Shown here: positions 1-8,153 of the stretch, piece after piece | How positions within the stretch are numbered: position 1 is the first letter of the stretch | Layout of the letters: the number at the start of each line of letters is the position of its first letter | Source: Lichenicola sp964249915 | GTDB taxonomy: Bacteria; Pseudomonadota; Alphaproteobacteria; Acetobacterales; Acetobacteraceae | Assembly (NCBI GenBank): GCA_964249915.1 | Contig: CAXUEL010000060.1 | Coordinates: 1 to 15,749 of the forward strand | Direction of reading: 5' to 3' | DNA: 15,749 nt | Made by a program: the position numbers and the translations under genes | The notes under the pieces: model-generated | Database searches by the model: none | Seen by the model: the letters and a program-made list of their open reading frames with translations, nothing else | What the model was told of the DNA's origin: nothing

Positions 1-1398
1 ATCCAGGTGGCGATCGTGCGGCCGGGGCCGATCCAGGGCGACATGGTGCATCCGTACCTGCGTCGGCGGGAGGGGAAGGAGCTGCCGGAGTATCCGAAGG
101 ACAGCCTGCGCCGGGTGCTGGAGAAGACGCTCGGCGTGCCGCTGTTCCAGGAGCAGGCGATGCAGGTGGCGATCCACTGCGCGGGCTTCACGCCCAACGA
201 AGCCGACCAGCTTCGTCGCGCGATGGCCACCTTCAAGCTCACCGGCGGCGTGTCGCATTTCAGGACCAAGCTGATCGAGGGGATGGAGCGGAACGGGTTC
301 GAGCGGGGGTTCGCCGAGCGCACCTTCAGCCAGATCGAGGGGTTCGGCTCGTACGGCTTTCCCGAAAGCCACGCCGCCGGCTTCGCCAAGGTCGCGTATG
401 CCAGCGCCTGGATGAAGTGCCACCATCCGGACGTGTTCTGCTGCGCGCTGCTGAACGCGCAGCCGATGGGCTTCTATGCGCCGGCGCAGGTGGTGCGCGA
501 CGCGCGCGAGCACGGGGTGCCGGTGCGGCCGGTCTGCGTGCGGGCGAGCGGATGGGACTGCACGCTGGAGCAGGCGGACGGGCCGCTGCTGGCGGTGCGG
601 CTGGGCCTGCGCATGGTGCGCGGCCTGTCGCAGGCGGACGCGGAGCGGCTGGTCGCCGGCCGAGCCGCCGGACCGTGGCACACGATCGAGGCGGTGCACC
701 GGCGCACCAGGCTGCCGCAGGCGGTGCTGGAGCGGATCGCGCAGGCGGATGGGTTCCACGCTCTCGGCCTGGCGCGTCGCGCCGCGCTGTGGGTCGTGCG
801 CGGTCTCGGGACCGGGACGCTGCCGCTGTTCGATGGGCTGGAGGAGGCAGCGCCCGAGCCGGCGACGATCCTTCCGCCGCTGGGCGATGGCGGCGAGGTG
901 GCGGCGGACTACCGCAGCGTCGGCCTGAGCCTCCACCGCCATCCGGTGTCGCTGCTGCGCCCGGCGCTGCGGGCGCGGTCGCTGCAACCGTGCAGCGCGC
1001 TGGACACCGCGCCGGACGGGCGGCGGCGGGGGGGGGGCCGGGGGGGGGGGGGGGGGGCGCCCCCCGGCGCGGGNNNNNNNNNNGGCGTCACCGGGCTGGT
1101 GCTGATGCGGCAGAAGCCGGGCTCGGCCAAGGGGGTGATGTTCATGACGGTGGAGGACGAGGCCGGCATCGCCAACCTGGTGATCTGGCCGTCGCTGTTC
1201 GAGCGGGAGCGCAGCCTGATCCTGTCCGCCGGCCTGCTGGCCTGTCGCGGCCGGGTGCAGCGGGCGGGACCGGTGGTGCACCTCCTGGCGGAGCGGCTGG
1301 AGGACCTGACGCCGCTGCTGCGCGAGCTGGAGCACGGCCCGACCCCGGATGGACGCGGTCCGGCGCCGATCAGGGTGCCGACGCGGGACTTCCGTTGA
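1..1398 (+). CDS. dnaE2: Error-prone DNA polymerase ImuC/DnaE2, C-terminal part (5' end outside window)
   Basis: This is the C-terminal 465 residues of the alpha-subunit-like translesion polymerase that, in the ImuA-ImuB-ImuC mutasome, carries out damage-induced mutagenic synthesis. The frame is open from base 1, so the start lies upstream and the GTG at 7 is internal. Recognisable blocks are VAIVRPGPIQGDMVHPYLRR near the left edge, FQEQAMQVAI, GFGSYGFPESHAAGFA, then the DnaE2-typical NAQPMGFYAPAQVVRDARE and WDCTLE. A helix-hairpin-helix-like stretch (LGLRMVRGLSQADAERLV) follows, then a C-terminal OB-fold (GLVLMRQKPGSAKGVMFMTVEDE). The QPMGFYAPAQ block and the short C-terminus distinguish it from replicative DnaE1. 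A poly-G run and ten Ns interrupt the linker before the OB-fold, but the frame is the same on both sides. imuA and imuB would be expected just upstream. The stop is TGA at 1396. Confidence 0.93.
   Translation: MQVAIVRPGPIQGDMVHPYLRRREGKELPEYPKDSLRRVLEKTLGVPLFQEQAMQVAIHCAGFTPNEADQLRRAMATFKLTGGVSHFRTKLIEGMERNGFERGFAERTFSQIEGFGSYGFPESHAAGFAKVAYASAWMKCHHPDVFCCALLNAQPMGFYAPAQVVRDAREHGVPVRPVCVRASGWDCTLEQADGPLLAVRLGLRMVRGLSQADAERLVAGRAAGPWHTIEAVHRRTRLPQAVLERIAQADGFHALGLARRAALWVVRGLGTGTLPLFDGLEEAAPEPATILPPLGDGGEVAADYRSVGLSLHRHPVSLLRPALRARSLQPCSALDTAPDGRRRGGGRGGGGGAPPGAXXXXGVTGLVLMRQKPGSAKGVMFMTVEDEAGIANLVIWPSLFERERSLILSAGLLACRGRVQRAGPVVHLLAERLEDLTPLLRELEHGPTPDGRGPAPIRVPTRDFR
1028..1083. other. Poly-G stretch plus ten-N assembly gap inside dnaE2
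   Basis: G runs of 10 (1028-1037) and 18 (1040-1057) are followed by a short C/G-only stretch and ten Ns (1074-1083). In DnaE2 proteins the linker between the LDTAPDGRR-like segment and the VTGLVL OB-fold segment is only a few residues. The 15 or more glycine/arginine/proline codons and Ns here therefore look like low-quality contig ends and a scaffold join, not biology. Confidence 0.85.
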
Positions 1399-1642
1399 GC
1401 GGCGGCCTCGCGTCGCGCCGAGCGGACAGGCGGCGTGGCCGGCGACGCGCCGGCGGGCCGACCCGGATCGCCAAACGCGGTCGGCAGCGGCTGCACGCAG
1501 CAGGGCAGCGAGGCGGCAAGGCCGGACAGGTCGCCGGAGCCGATGCCGCCGCGATACCCCCGTTGCCGGCGCGACGGGGAAGCAGGCCGTGCAGCGGATG
1601 CGGTCTTCCAACCGGAGGACGGGACAACTACAGGGTGATGCC

Positions 1643-2179
1643 ATGACAGCCGTCGAGCCTGGTCGCACGACGATCTCCCCGATCCTGACGGTCGGCTACG
1701 AGGCGGCACGCTTCGAGCAGGTGCGCGACGCACTGGTCGGGGCGGGCACGCGCCTGCTGATCGACGTGCGGGCGGTCGCCGCGTCGCGCCGGCCGGGCTT
1801 CTCCAAGCGGGTGCTGGCAGGCGGGCTGGAAGAGGCCGGGATCGGCTACCTGCACCTGCAGCCGCTGGGGACGCCGAAGGACGGGCGCGACGCAGTGCGA
1901 CGCGGCGATGTCGGCACCATGGCGCGCATCTTCCGGGCGCACATGGAGGGCGACCGCTCGCAGGCGGCGCTGGCGGAAGCGGGCGCGCTGGCGACCGAGC
2001 GGCGGGTCTGCCTGCTGTGCTTCGAGCGCGACCATGCCGATTGCCACCGCACCCTGGTGGCGGACATGATCGCCGGCCGGAGCGGCCAGGCGGTGGAGCA
2101 TCTGCGGGTCGCGATCGACGGGCCGGAGCCGGAGCGGCCGCGCCGGCGTGCCACGTCCCCCGAGGAGCCGACACCATGA
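1643..2179 (+). CDS. DUF488 family protein
   Basis: A 178-residue DUF488 protein of unknown biochemical role. Family hallmarks are visible: TVGYE near residue 17, LIDVRAVAASRRPGFSK at 39-55, and a conserved cysteine motif CLLCFERDHADCHR at 123-136, with C126, C134 and H135 placed as is typical. The reading frame is open much further upstream, but the ATG at 1643 starts about 15 residues before the domain and has an AGGG Shine-Dalgarno 8 bases upstream. Its stop overlaps the start of the next gene in an ATGA (ATG at 2176, TGA at 2177), which implies translational coupling with the oligopeptidase. The C-terminus is arginine/proline-rich and less conserved. The family assignment is firm and the function is unknown. 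Confidence 0.88.
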   Translation: MTAVEPGRTTISPILTVGYEAARFEQVRDALVGAGTRLLIDVRAVAASRRPGFSKRVLAGGLEEAGIGYLHLQPLGTPKDGRDAVRRGDVGTMARIFRAHMEGDRSQAALAEAGALATERRVCLLCFERDHADCHRTLVADMIAGRSGQAVEHLRVAIDGPEPERPRRRATSPEEPTP

Positions 2180-4302
2180 CCGAGCCGATGCCACCGGTCG
2201 CCCGGCGCGAGGAGCGGCGGACCGAGCAGCTGGGCTACGTGCGGATCGATCCGTATGCCTGGATGAAGGACGAGAACTGGCAGGCGGTGCTGCGCGACCC
2301 GGGCGCGCTGCGGCCAGACATCGCCGAGCACCTGCGGGCCGAGAACCGCTATGCCGAGGCGATGCTCGCCTCGACCCAGGCGCTGCAGGCCGACCTGGCG
2401 GCGGAGATGAAGGGGCGGCTGAAGCAGGACGACAGCACCGTGCCGGTGCCGGACGGGCCGTGGGAGTACTATTCGCGCTACGAGACCGGGGCGCAGCACC
2501 CCGTGCACGCCAGGCGGCCGCGCGGCGGCGGGCCGGAGGAGGTGCTGCTCGACGTGCAGGCGCTGTCGGAGGGCAAGGACTACTACGTGGTCGCCGCCGC
2601 GCGGCATGCGCCGGGGCACGACCTGTATGCGTATGCCGAGGATGCGCAGGGCTCGGAGGTGTACCGGATCCAGGTCCGCGACCTCGGCAGCGGCGAAACC
2701 CTGCCGGGACCGGTGGACAGCTCCACCGGCGACTTCGCGTTCTCGCCGGACGGCGCCTGGCTGTTCTGGACCTGGCGCGACGACAACGGCCGGCCGGCGC
2801 GGATCTACCGCCGGCCGGCGCGCGGCGGCGCGGACGTGCTGGTGTACGAGGAGCGCGATCCGGGGTTCTTCATCGGCGTCTCGGTGAGCGAGTCGCGCGC
2901 CTGGATCATGATCGGGTGCGGCGACCAGGAAACCAGCGAAACGCTGTTGATCCCGGGCAGCGACCCCCTGGCGGAGCCGCGCGTCGCGGCGCCGCGGCGC
3001 AAGGGGGAGCGCTACGGGCTGGTGCACTGGCCGCTGCCGGACGCGGACCGCTTCATCGTCCACACCAACGCCGGCGGGGCGCTCGACTTCTGCCTGATGC
3101 AGGCGCCGGCGTCCGACCCGGACCGCGGCAACTGGTGTCCCTGGGTGCCGCACCGGCCCGGCCACTTCATCCTGGGCGCCAGCGCGTTCAGCGGCCATCT
3201 CGCCTGGATCGAGCGCTGGCAGGTCAACAACCGCATCCTGGTGGTGCGGGCGTCGGACGCGGCGGCGCCGGACCTGCGCGCCTGCGCCACGGAGATCGCG
3301 GTGCCGGAGGAGGCCTGCCTGCTGTCGCTCGACGGCTCGTACGAGTTCGACACCGGCGTGCTGCGCACCGGCTACCAGTCGCCGACCACGCCGCGGCACT
3401 GGTACGACCACGACATGGCGACCGGGGCGCGCACCCTGCGCCGGGTGCAGGAGGTGCCGTCCGGCCACGACAGCGCGCGCTACCTGACGCGGCGGCTGTT
3501 CGCTTCCGCTCCGGACGGGGCGGAGGTGCCGATCACGGTGCTGATGCGGGCGGACACGGCCCTGGACGGCAGCGCGCCGCTGCTGCTGTACGGCTACGGC
3601 TCGTATGGCCATGCCATCGAGGCCGGGTTCTCGACGCGCACCCTGAGCCTGGTGGATCGCGGCTGGATCCATGCGGTGGCCCACGTCCGGGGTGGCTCAG
3701 AGAAGGGCTGGGGCTGGTTCCTGGACGGGCGGGGTGCTGCCAAGCCGAACAGCTTCAGCGACTTCGTGGCCTGCGCGGAGCACCTGGTCGCCCACGGCTA
3801 CGGTGCGGCCGGCGGCATCGTGGCGCACGGCGCCTCGGCCGGCGGGCTGCTGATGGGCGCGGTCGCCAACCTGGCGCCGGAGCTGTTCGCCGGCATCGTG
3901 GCGCAGGTGCCGTTCGTCGACATGCTCAACACCATGTCGGACACGTCCCTGCCGCTGACCCCGCCGGAATGGCCGGAATGGGGCAACCCGCTGGAGGACG
4001 AGGCGGCCTACCGGCTGATCGCCGGCTACTCGCCCTATGACAACGTCCGGCCGCTGCCCTACCCCGCGATCCTGGCGATGGGCGGGCTGTCGGATCCGCG
4101 CGTGACCTACTGGGAGCCGGCGAAGTGGGCGGCGCGGCTGCGCGACGCCACCACCGGCGGCAACCCGGTGCTGTGCCGGATCAACATGGACGCGGGGCAC
4201 GGCGGCGCCTCGGGGCGCTTCGATAGCCTCAGGGAGGCGGCGCTGGTACAGGCTTTCGCGATCTGGGCGCACGGGCGGCGGCGTCCTGCTCGCGCGCGAT
4301 GA
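2176..4302 (+). CDS. ptrB: Oligopeptidase B-type S9 serine peptidase
   Basis: A 708-residue S9A peptidase of the oligopeptidase B group, which cleaves short peptides after Arg or Lys, usually in the cytosol. The N-terminal part (roughly residues 70-420) is the beta-propeller that limits substrate size, and the C-terminal part is the alpha/beta hydrolase. The catalytic triad is visible: Ser554 in HGASAGGLLMG, Asp640 in GLSDPRVTYWEP and His675 in DAGHGGASGRFD. The spacing of 86 and 35 residues is close to that of E. coli PtrB. The acidic PPEWPEWGNP block, which in this family helps recognise basic residues, is present. No signal peptide is seen. The start ATG overlaps the DUF488 stop, so the two are probably one operon. 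The last 74 bases overlap, tail to tail, the end of the minus-strand gene that follows. Confidence 0.93.
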   Translation: MTEPMPPVARREERRTEQLGYVRIDPYAWMKDENWQAVLRDPGALRPDIAEHLRAENRYAEAMLASTQALQADLAAEMKGRLKQDDSTVPVPDGPWEYYSRYETGAQHPVHARRPRGGGPEEVLLDVQALSEGKDYYVVAAARHAPGHDLYAYAEDAQGSEVYRIQVRDLGSGETLPGPVDSSTGDFAFSPDGAWLFWTWRDDNGRPARIYRRPARGGADVLVYEERDPGFFIGVSVSESRAWIMIGCGDQETSETLLIPGSDPLAEPRVAAPRRKGERYGLVHWPLPDADRFIVHTNAGGALDFCLMQAPASDPDRGNWCPWVPHRPGHFILGASAFSGHLAWIERWQVNNRILVVRASDAAAPDLRACATEIAVPEEACLLSLDGSYEFDTGVLRTGYQSPTTPRHWYDHDMATGARTLRRVQEVPSGHDSARYLTRRLFASAPDGAEVPITVLMRADTALDGSAPLLLYGYGSYGHAIEAGFSTRTLSLVDRGWIHAVAHVRGGSEKGWGWFLDGRGAAKPNSFSDFVACAEHLVAHGYGAAGGIVAHGASAGGLLMGAVANLAPELFAGIVAQVPFVDMLNTMSDTSLPLTPPEWPEWGNPLEDEAAYRLIAGYSPYDNVRPLPYPAILAMGGLSDPRVTYWEPAKWAARLRDATTGGNPVLCRINMDAGHGGASGRFDSLREAALVQAFAIWAHGRRRPARAR

Positions 4303-4786
4303 TCTCGGCGGCCCGCGCCGCCATCACCCTCGGCAGCACGCCCTGGTGCAGCTCCTCGATCCGCGGCAGGTCGAGGTAGTGCATCAGCGACAGCCTGACC
4401 TCGCCGGCGGTGGCGATCATCGTCTCGGTGGGCGGCTCGTAGAGGACCAGCACGGTGCGGCTGAGCACCCACGAGTTCTCGCGCCGCAGCGAGTTCATCA
4501 GGCGCGAATAGTACGAGGTGTCGCGCAGGAACACGGTGTAGAGCTGGTCGTCGTGCTTGATGCACTGGTACACGCTTCGCGTGACGTGGCTCGTGGTCAG
4601 CTTGACGCTCCACCCCAGCCGATACATGAAGTCCGAGCCCGAGCGCTCCATCTGCTGCTGCGTGATCGCGGGCGGCCATTTGAGGTTCCGGGTCCGGCGC
4701 CGCACGCGCAGCCGCCACAGCACCACCGTCGCCAGCACCACGAGATAGGCGGCCACGACGGACCAGATCAGCCAGTTGTATTGCAT
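4229..4786 (-). CDS. Membrane-anchored protein of unknown function
   Basis: I do not recognise this 185-residue protein. An N-terminal transmembrane segment covers about residues 5-26 (WLIWSVVAAYLVVLATVVLW), followed by a basic stretch (RLRVRRRTR) that suggests the rest is cytoplasmic. The soluble part (40-170) has a rich, non-repetitive composition with several aromatic residues, unlike a shadow frame, and ends in a proline-rich tail (KPVPAPPP). The ATG at 4786 is preceded by a purine-rich AAGGGA about 12 bases upstream. A longer frame runs on upstream but is only the antisense-like shadow of the HD-GYP gene in another frame. It lies 104 bases downstream of the HD-GYP gene on the same strand. 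Its final 74 bases overlap the convergent peptidase gene. A link to the HD-GYP protein is only inferred from position. Confidence 0.7.
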   Translation of the reverse strand: MQYNWLIWSVVAAYLVVLATVVLWRLRVRRRTRNLKWPPAITQQQMERSGSDFMYRLGWSVKLTTSHVTRSVYQCIKHDDQLYTVFLRDTSYYSRLMNSLRRENSWVLSRTVLVLYEPPTETMIATAGEVRLSLMHYLDLPRIEELHQGVLPRVMAARAAEIIAREQDAAARAPRSRKPVPAPPP

Positions 4787-4890
4787 TCGCGTGCCCGTCC
4801 CTTTCCCGGTTCCTGCCGGCCGCCGAAGCACCGAGATGTGGCACGGAATCCGGTGCGGTGTCGCCCCGCGCGGGAGGGGAACGGCGCCGC

Positions 4891-5979
4891 CTACCCCCCT
4901 GCCGGCGTCGGTACGAACACCCGCTTGAAGGCGCGCAGCAGGACCTGGTCGAGCTTGGGGCCCATCTGCTCCATCAGCACGAACGCTTCCCGCGCCGGCA
5001 GGCTCGGCTTGTAGGACCGCTTCTCGATCAGGGCGGCGAACACGTCGCAGATGGTGGCGATTCGCACCGCGTCGGTGATCTGGTCGCCCTTCAGCCGGTC
5101 CGGATAGCCGCTGCCGTCGAGGTACTCGTGGTGGTGGCGGACCACGTCCAGGATCGCCGGGTGGTGGCCGCCCTGCGCCACCAGCAGCTCGTGACCGCCG
5201 GTCGCGTGGTTCCTCACCGCCGCCATCTCCTCGTCCGACAGCCGGTCGGTCTTGTTGATGATCTCGATCGGCACCAGCGCCTTGCCGATGTCGTGCAGGA
5301 TGGCGGCCCGGGTCATGCGCTCGCAGTCGCCGGCGTTGAACCCGAGCTGCAGCACGAAGGCGCTCATGATGCCGGCCATCAGCAGGCAGTGCCGGTAGGT
5401 GGGGTCGTGGATCAGCGCCACGGTGCGCAGCCAGTTGCCGATCCCGTCGTTGCGCAGCGCCTCGGTCAGCAGGGAGGCGGCGCCGGCGGCGATCCCGTCG
5501 TCGACCCGCATGCCGGTCGCGGCCGCGTTCAGCAGGTCGGCCAGCACGAAGCCGACGTCCTGGACCCGTTCCTGCGCGTCCGCCTGGTCGCCGGCGCGCC
5601 GCTGGTGCGGCGGCAGCCGGAGCATCTCGCGCACGTGGGCGGCGACGGTCGCGGTCGGAGCGCCGGAGGACAGCACCACGGAGGCGCCCATCATCCGTGC
5701 CTGCACCGCTTCGCGCGCCGACGGCTCGTCGAGGAGGCAGAGGACTGGGATCGACCTGGCCAGGAACGGCCGCAACGCGGTCTGGGCGGCGTCGATCCCC
5801 GGCTTGTCGCGGAGCCGGATGCCGCTGGTGAGGATCGCGTTGGGCCGGCCCAGGGGCTGGGCGGTCGCCGTGCCGAGGGCACGGGTCTCGACGTGGCACA
5901 TCAGCCGCAGCGTCCTGGCCAGCGACCGGCACTGCTCGTCCGGTCCGATCAGCAACAGCTTTCGATCAGCGACCTGCAT
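4891..5979 (-). CDS. HD-GYP domain protein with receiver-like N-terminus (probable c-di-GMP phosphodiesterase)
   Basis: A 362-residue protein. The C-terminal HD-GYP domain has the metal-binding pair in AAILHDIGKA (H229-D230 from this start) and the signature HHHEYLDGSGYP, with GYP at 291-293. Intact HD-GYP domains hydrolyse cyclic di-GMP using a di- or tri-iron site. The first 115 or so residues resemble a response-regulator fold (RKLLLIGPDEQ, IPVLCLLDE, GASVVLSSG) but lack an obvious acidic pair and phosphoacceptor aspartate, so it may be a pseudo-receiver. The start is uncertain. The ATG at 5979 lies just before the domain with AAGGG close upstream. The frame stays open to an ATG at 6090, which would give 399 residues, but that extension has weaker coding character and no clear ribosome site. 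The stop is TAG. It sits between hemA and the unknown membrane protein on the same strand. Confidence 0.88.
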   Translation of the reverse strand: MQVADRKLLLIGPDEQCRSLARTLRLMCHVETRALGTATAQPLGRPNAILTSGIRLRDKPGIDAAQTALRPFLARSIPVLCLLDEPSAREAVQARMMGASVVLSSGAPTATVAAHVREMLRLPPHQRRAGDQADAQERVQDVGFVLADLLNAAATGMRVDDGIAAGAASLLTEALRNDGIGNWLRTVALIHDPTYRHCLLMAGIMSAFVLQLGFNAGDCERMTRAAILHDIGKALVPIEIINKTDRLSDEEMAAVRNHATGGHELLVAQGGHHPAILDVVRHHHEYLDGSGYPDRLKGDQITDAVRIATICDVFAALIEKRSYKPSLPAREAFVLMEQMGPKLDQVLLRAFKRVFVPTPAGG

Positions 5980-6194
5980 CCTGCCCTTCGCATCCAGTGC
6001 CAAGATCCGATCCGCGACGGCCTGCCGCATCGGGGGCGGACGACGTTCCGGAACGGCGGTCCTGCCGCCACATGTCGTCGCCCCGGTCATCCGACCACGG
6101 GGGCGACTTCCGGCAAGGTTACGCCCTGGTCATGAAGGACAGATTAATCGCGTGCGGGTCCCGGGACGCCGCCCTGCCCGGCCGCACGATCCGG

Positions 6195-7400
6195 TCAGGC
6201 GGCGCGGCCGAGGCTGAGCTTCGACCAGGCGGCGGACAGCGCCGACACCAGGGCCTCGATGGCGTCGTCGCCGTGCAGCGGCGTGGGGGTGATGCGCAGG
6301 CGCTCGGCTCCGCGCGGCACGGTGGGGTAGTTGATCGGCTGCACGTAGATGTCGTGGTCGTGCAGCAGCCGGTCGGACAGGGCGCGGCAGCGCACCGGAT
6401 CGCCGACGATCACCGGCACGATGTGGCTCGGGTTGCGCAGGTGCGGCAGCCCTGCCTCGTCGAGGCGGCGTCGCAGCGTCGCGACCCGTTCGGCATGGGC
6501 AGTGCGTTCCGTGTCGCTGCCGCGCAGGTGCCGCACGCTGGCGAGCGCCCCGGCAACCACCGCGGGCGGAAGCGCCGAGGAGAAGATGAAGCCCGACGCG
6601 AAGGAGCGCACGAAGTCGCATAACGCCGCGGAGCCGGCGATGTAGCCGCCGACCACGCCGTAGCCCTTGGCCAGCGTGCCCTCGATCACGGTGAGCCGGT
6701 GGGCGATGCCGTCGCGCTCTGCGATGCCGCCGCCCTGCGGGCCATACAGACCGACGCCGTGCACCTCGTCGAGATAGGTCATGGCGCCGTGGCGCTCGGC
6801 GACGTCGCACAGGGCGGCGATCGGGGCCACGTCGCCATCCATCGAGTACACGCTCTCGAAGGCGACGATCTTCGGCAGGTCCGGCGGCAGGGAGCGGAGG
6901 ACGCGGTCGAGGTCGGAAGGGTCGTTGTGCCGGAACACGTGCTTGGGCGCCCGGCTGTGCCGCATGCCTTCGATCATGGAGGCGTGGTTGGCGGCGTCCG
7001 ACAGCACCACGCAGCCCGGCATGCGGGACGCGAGCGTGCCGATGGTGGCCCAGTTGGACATGTAGCCGGAGGTGAACAGCAGCGCCGCCTCCTTGCCGTG
7101 CAGGGAGGCGAGCTCGCGCTCCAGCGCCACGTGCATCGGGCTGGTGCCGGAAATGTTGCGCGTGCCGCCGGCGCCGGCGCCGTGCCGCGCGAGCGAGTCC
7201 CGCATCGCATCCAGCACCGCCGGGTGCTGGCCCATGCCCAGGTAGTCGTTGGAGCACCACACCGTGACCTCGCGGCCGGTGCCGTGGTGGATCGCGCGCG
7301 GGAACCGGCCGGCCAGGCGTTCGAGCTCGGCGAACTGGCGGTAGTTGCCCTCCCGCTTCAGGCCGGCGAGCTGCTCGCGGAAGAAGGCTTCGTATCCCAC
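6195..7400 (-). CDS. hemA: 5-aminolevulinate synthase (ALAS)
   Basis: A PLP enzyme that condenses glycine with succinyl-CoA to 5-aminolevulinate, the first step of heme and tetrapyrrole synthesis by the C4 (Shemin) route typical of alphaproteobacteria. Diagnostic blocks are YEAFFREQL at the N-terminus, CSNDYLGMGQHP, GAGAGGTRNISGTSPMH, SDAANHASMIEGMR, YLDEVHGVGLYGPQGGG and the catalytic lysine in EGTLAKGYGVVGG (K245). The GTG at 7400 is the best start: it gives 401 residues, matches the family length, begins right before YEAFF and has GGAG 9 bases upstream. The frame is open to an ATG at 7547, but the extra 49 residues are arginine/alanine-rich and foreign to the family. It is the first of three same-strand genes, but a 215-base gap follows it, so co-transcription with the HD-GYP gene is uncertain. 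Confidence 0.95.
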   Translation of the reverse strand: MGYEAFFREQLAGLKREGNYRQFAELERLAGRFPRAIHHGTGREVTVWCSNDYLGMGQHPAVLDAMRDSLARHGAGAGGTRNISGTSPMHVALERELASLHGKEAALLFTSGYMSNWATIGTLASRMPGCVVLSDAANHASMIEGMRHSRAPKHVFRHNDPSDLDRVLRSLPPDLPKIVAFESVYSMDGDVAPIAALCDVAERHGAMTYLDEVHGVGLYGPQGGGIAERDGIAHRLTVIEGTLAKGYGVVGGYIAGSAALCDFVRSFASGFIFSSALPPAVVAGALASVRHLRGSDTERTAHAERVATLRRRLDEAGLPHLRNPSHIVPVIVGDPVRCRALSDRLLHDHDIYVQPINYPTVPRGAERLRITPTPLHGDDAIEALVSALSAAWSKLSLGRAA

Positions 7401-7627
7401 CAGGGCGATCTCCGGGACGATGTGGCGCGCGCATCCGGACGAGGAGCGGCGGAACCGGCTGGCTGCAGGCGCGGCGCGGCCAGCTGGCCGAGAGATGGGC
7501 CTGTAACAGCGCCGGCGGCCCGGTCGCAAGCGGCGCCGAGCGATCACCTATTCGTGCGTGCCGCCGTCGTCGCGGTGCCGGATGCCGTGCGTTGCAGAAA
7601 CCGGTTCGGCTTGCGCGAGGTTTTCCC
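7401..7627. promoter_or_regulatory. Divergent intergenic region between hemA and the cupin gene
   Basis: Both neighbours point outward from this 227-base gap, so promoters for hemA and for the cupin gene should lie here. I see no convincing -35/-10 pair or operator. The assignment rests on gene orientation only. Confidence 0.35.
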
Positions 7628-8122
7628 ATGACGCCTTCCTCCCACGACCAGGACGCAGGCAGCACCGAGCCCACGGAGACGTCCGGGCCCCGCCCGGTGG
7701 TGAAGTACTGGCACCTCTGGACCGACGGGGACGGCATCAGCCACCAGGCGGAATGCGCCCTGACCGAGTTCCGGCTGAAGGGCGTGGGACCCGCCGACCC
7801 GCAATGGAACAACAAGCAGGAAACGGTGTCGGCGACGCCGGTGTTCACCGTGCAGCCGGTGGGCTGGATCGGCGAGTGGCATGAGAACCCGGCGCCGCAG
7901 TGGATCGTCGTGCTGTCCGGGCGCTGGTTCATCGAAAGCATGGACGGCACGCGCATCGAGCAGGGACCGGGCGAGTTCTCGTTCGGCGAGGACCAGGGCT
8001 GCAACGCCGACGGGCAGGGCCGCAAGGGACACCGGTCCGGCACGGTCGGCGACGAGCCGGCGGCGCTGATGACGGTGCAGCTGCATGTCGATCCGCAGCG
8101 CGTGCCCTGCCACAAGAGGTAG
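7628..8122 (+). CDS. Cupin domain protein
   Basis: A 164-residue soluble protein with a single cupin beta-barrel at about residues 75-152. The first motif is seen as GWIGEWHENPAPQWIVVLSG with H85, followed by a strand pair (RWFIESMDGTRIEQGPGEFSFGED), and the second as KGHRSGTVG with H135. The usual HxH pair is reduced to one histidine (WHE) in motif 1, so metal binding is possible but not certain. Substrate and reaction are unknown. The ATG at 7628 has GAGG 7-8 bases upstream. An alternative in-frame ATG at 7592 would add 12 residues and has no better support. The first 22 residues are hydrophilic and probably disordered. The gene diverges from hemA and converges on DUF2237, and its TAG stop lies directly before a strong hairpin. 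Confidence 0.85.
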   Translation: MTPSSHDQDAGSTEPTETSGPRPVVKYWHLWTDGDGISHQAECALTEFRLKGVGPADPQWNNKQETVSATPVFTVQPVGWIGEWHENPAPQWIVVLSGRWFIESMDGTRIEQGPGEFSFGEDQGCNADGQGRKGHRSGTVGDEPAALMTVQLHVDPQRVPCHKR

Positions 8123-8125
8123 CGA

Positions 8126-8152
8126 GGTCCGCGGCCGTGCGCGCCGCGGGCC
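8126..8152. terminator. Bidirectional hairpin between convergent cupin and DUF2237 genes
   Basis: A 10-bp GC-rich stem (8126-8135 paired with 8143-8152, one G-T wobble) closes a 7-base loop. It starts 4 bases after the cupin stop and ends 1 base before the DUF2237 stop codon on the other strand. There is no T-tract. Position and stem strength suggest a shared terminator or transcript-end stabiliser. Confidence 0.55.
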
Positions 8153-8153
8153 C

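Noticed and set aside
1028..1057. G runs as a possible G-quadruplex or regulatory element
   Set aside because: They lie next to Ns inside a coding region where relatives have no such insert, so an artefact is far more likely.
1399..1642. Possible small gene or terminator in the gap after dnaE2
   Set aside because: Open frames here are arginine/alanine-rich shadows. The only hairpin (6 bp at 1438-1454) is short for this GC content.
1846..4040. Long open frames on both strands (over 600 codons) across the oligopeptidase B gene
   Set aside because: Their translations are low-complexity and match no family, while the third frame has a complete catalytic triad.
4229..5932. A 567-codon minus-strand open frame covering the HD-GYP gene and the membrane protein
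   Set aside because: Only its last 185 codons look like protein. The upstream part is arginine/alanine/glycine-rich and lies in the wrong frame over the HD-GYP gene, as expected from high GC content.
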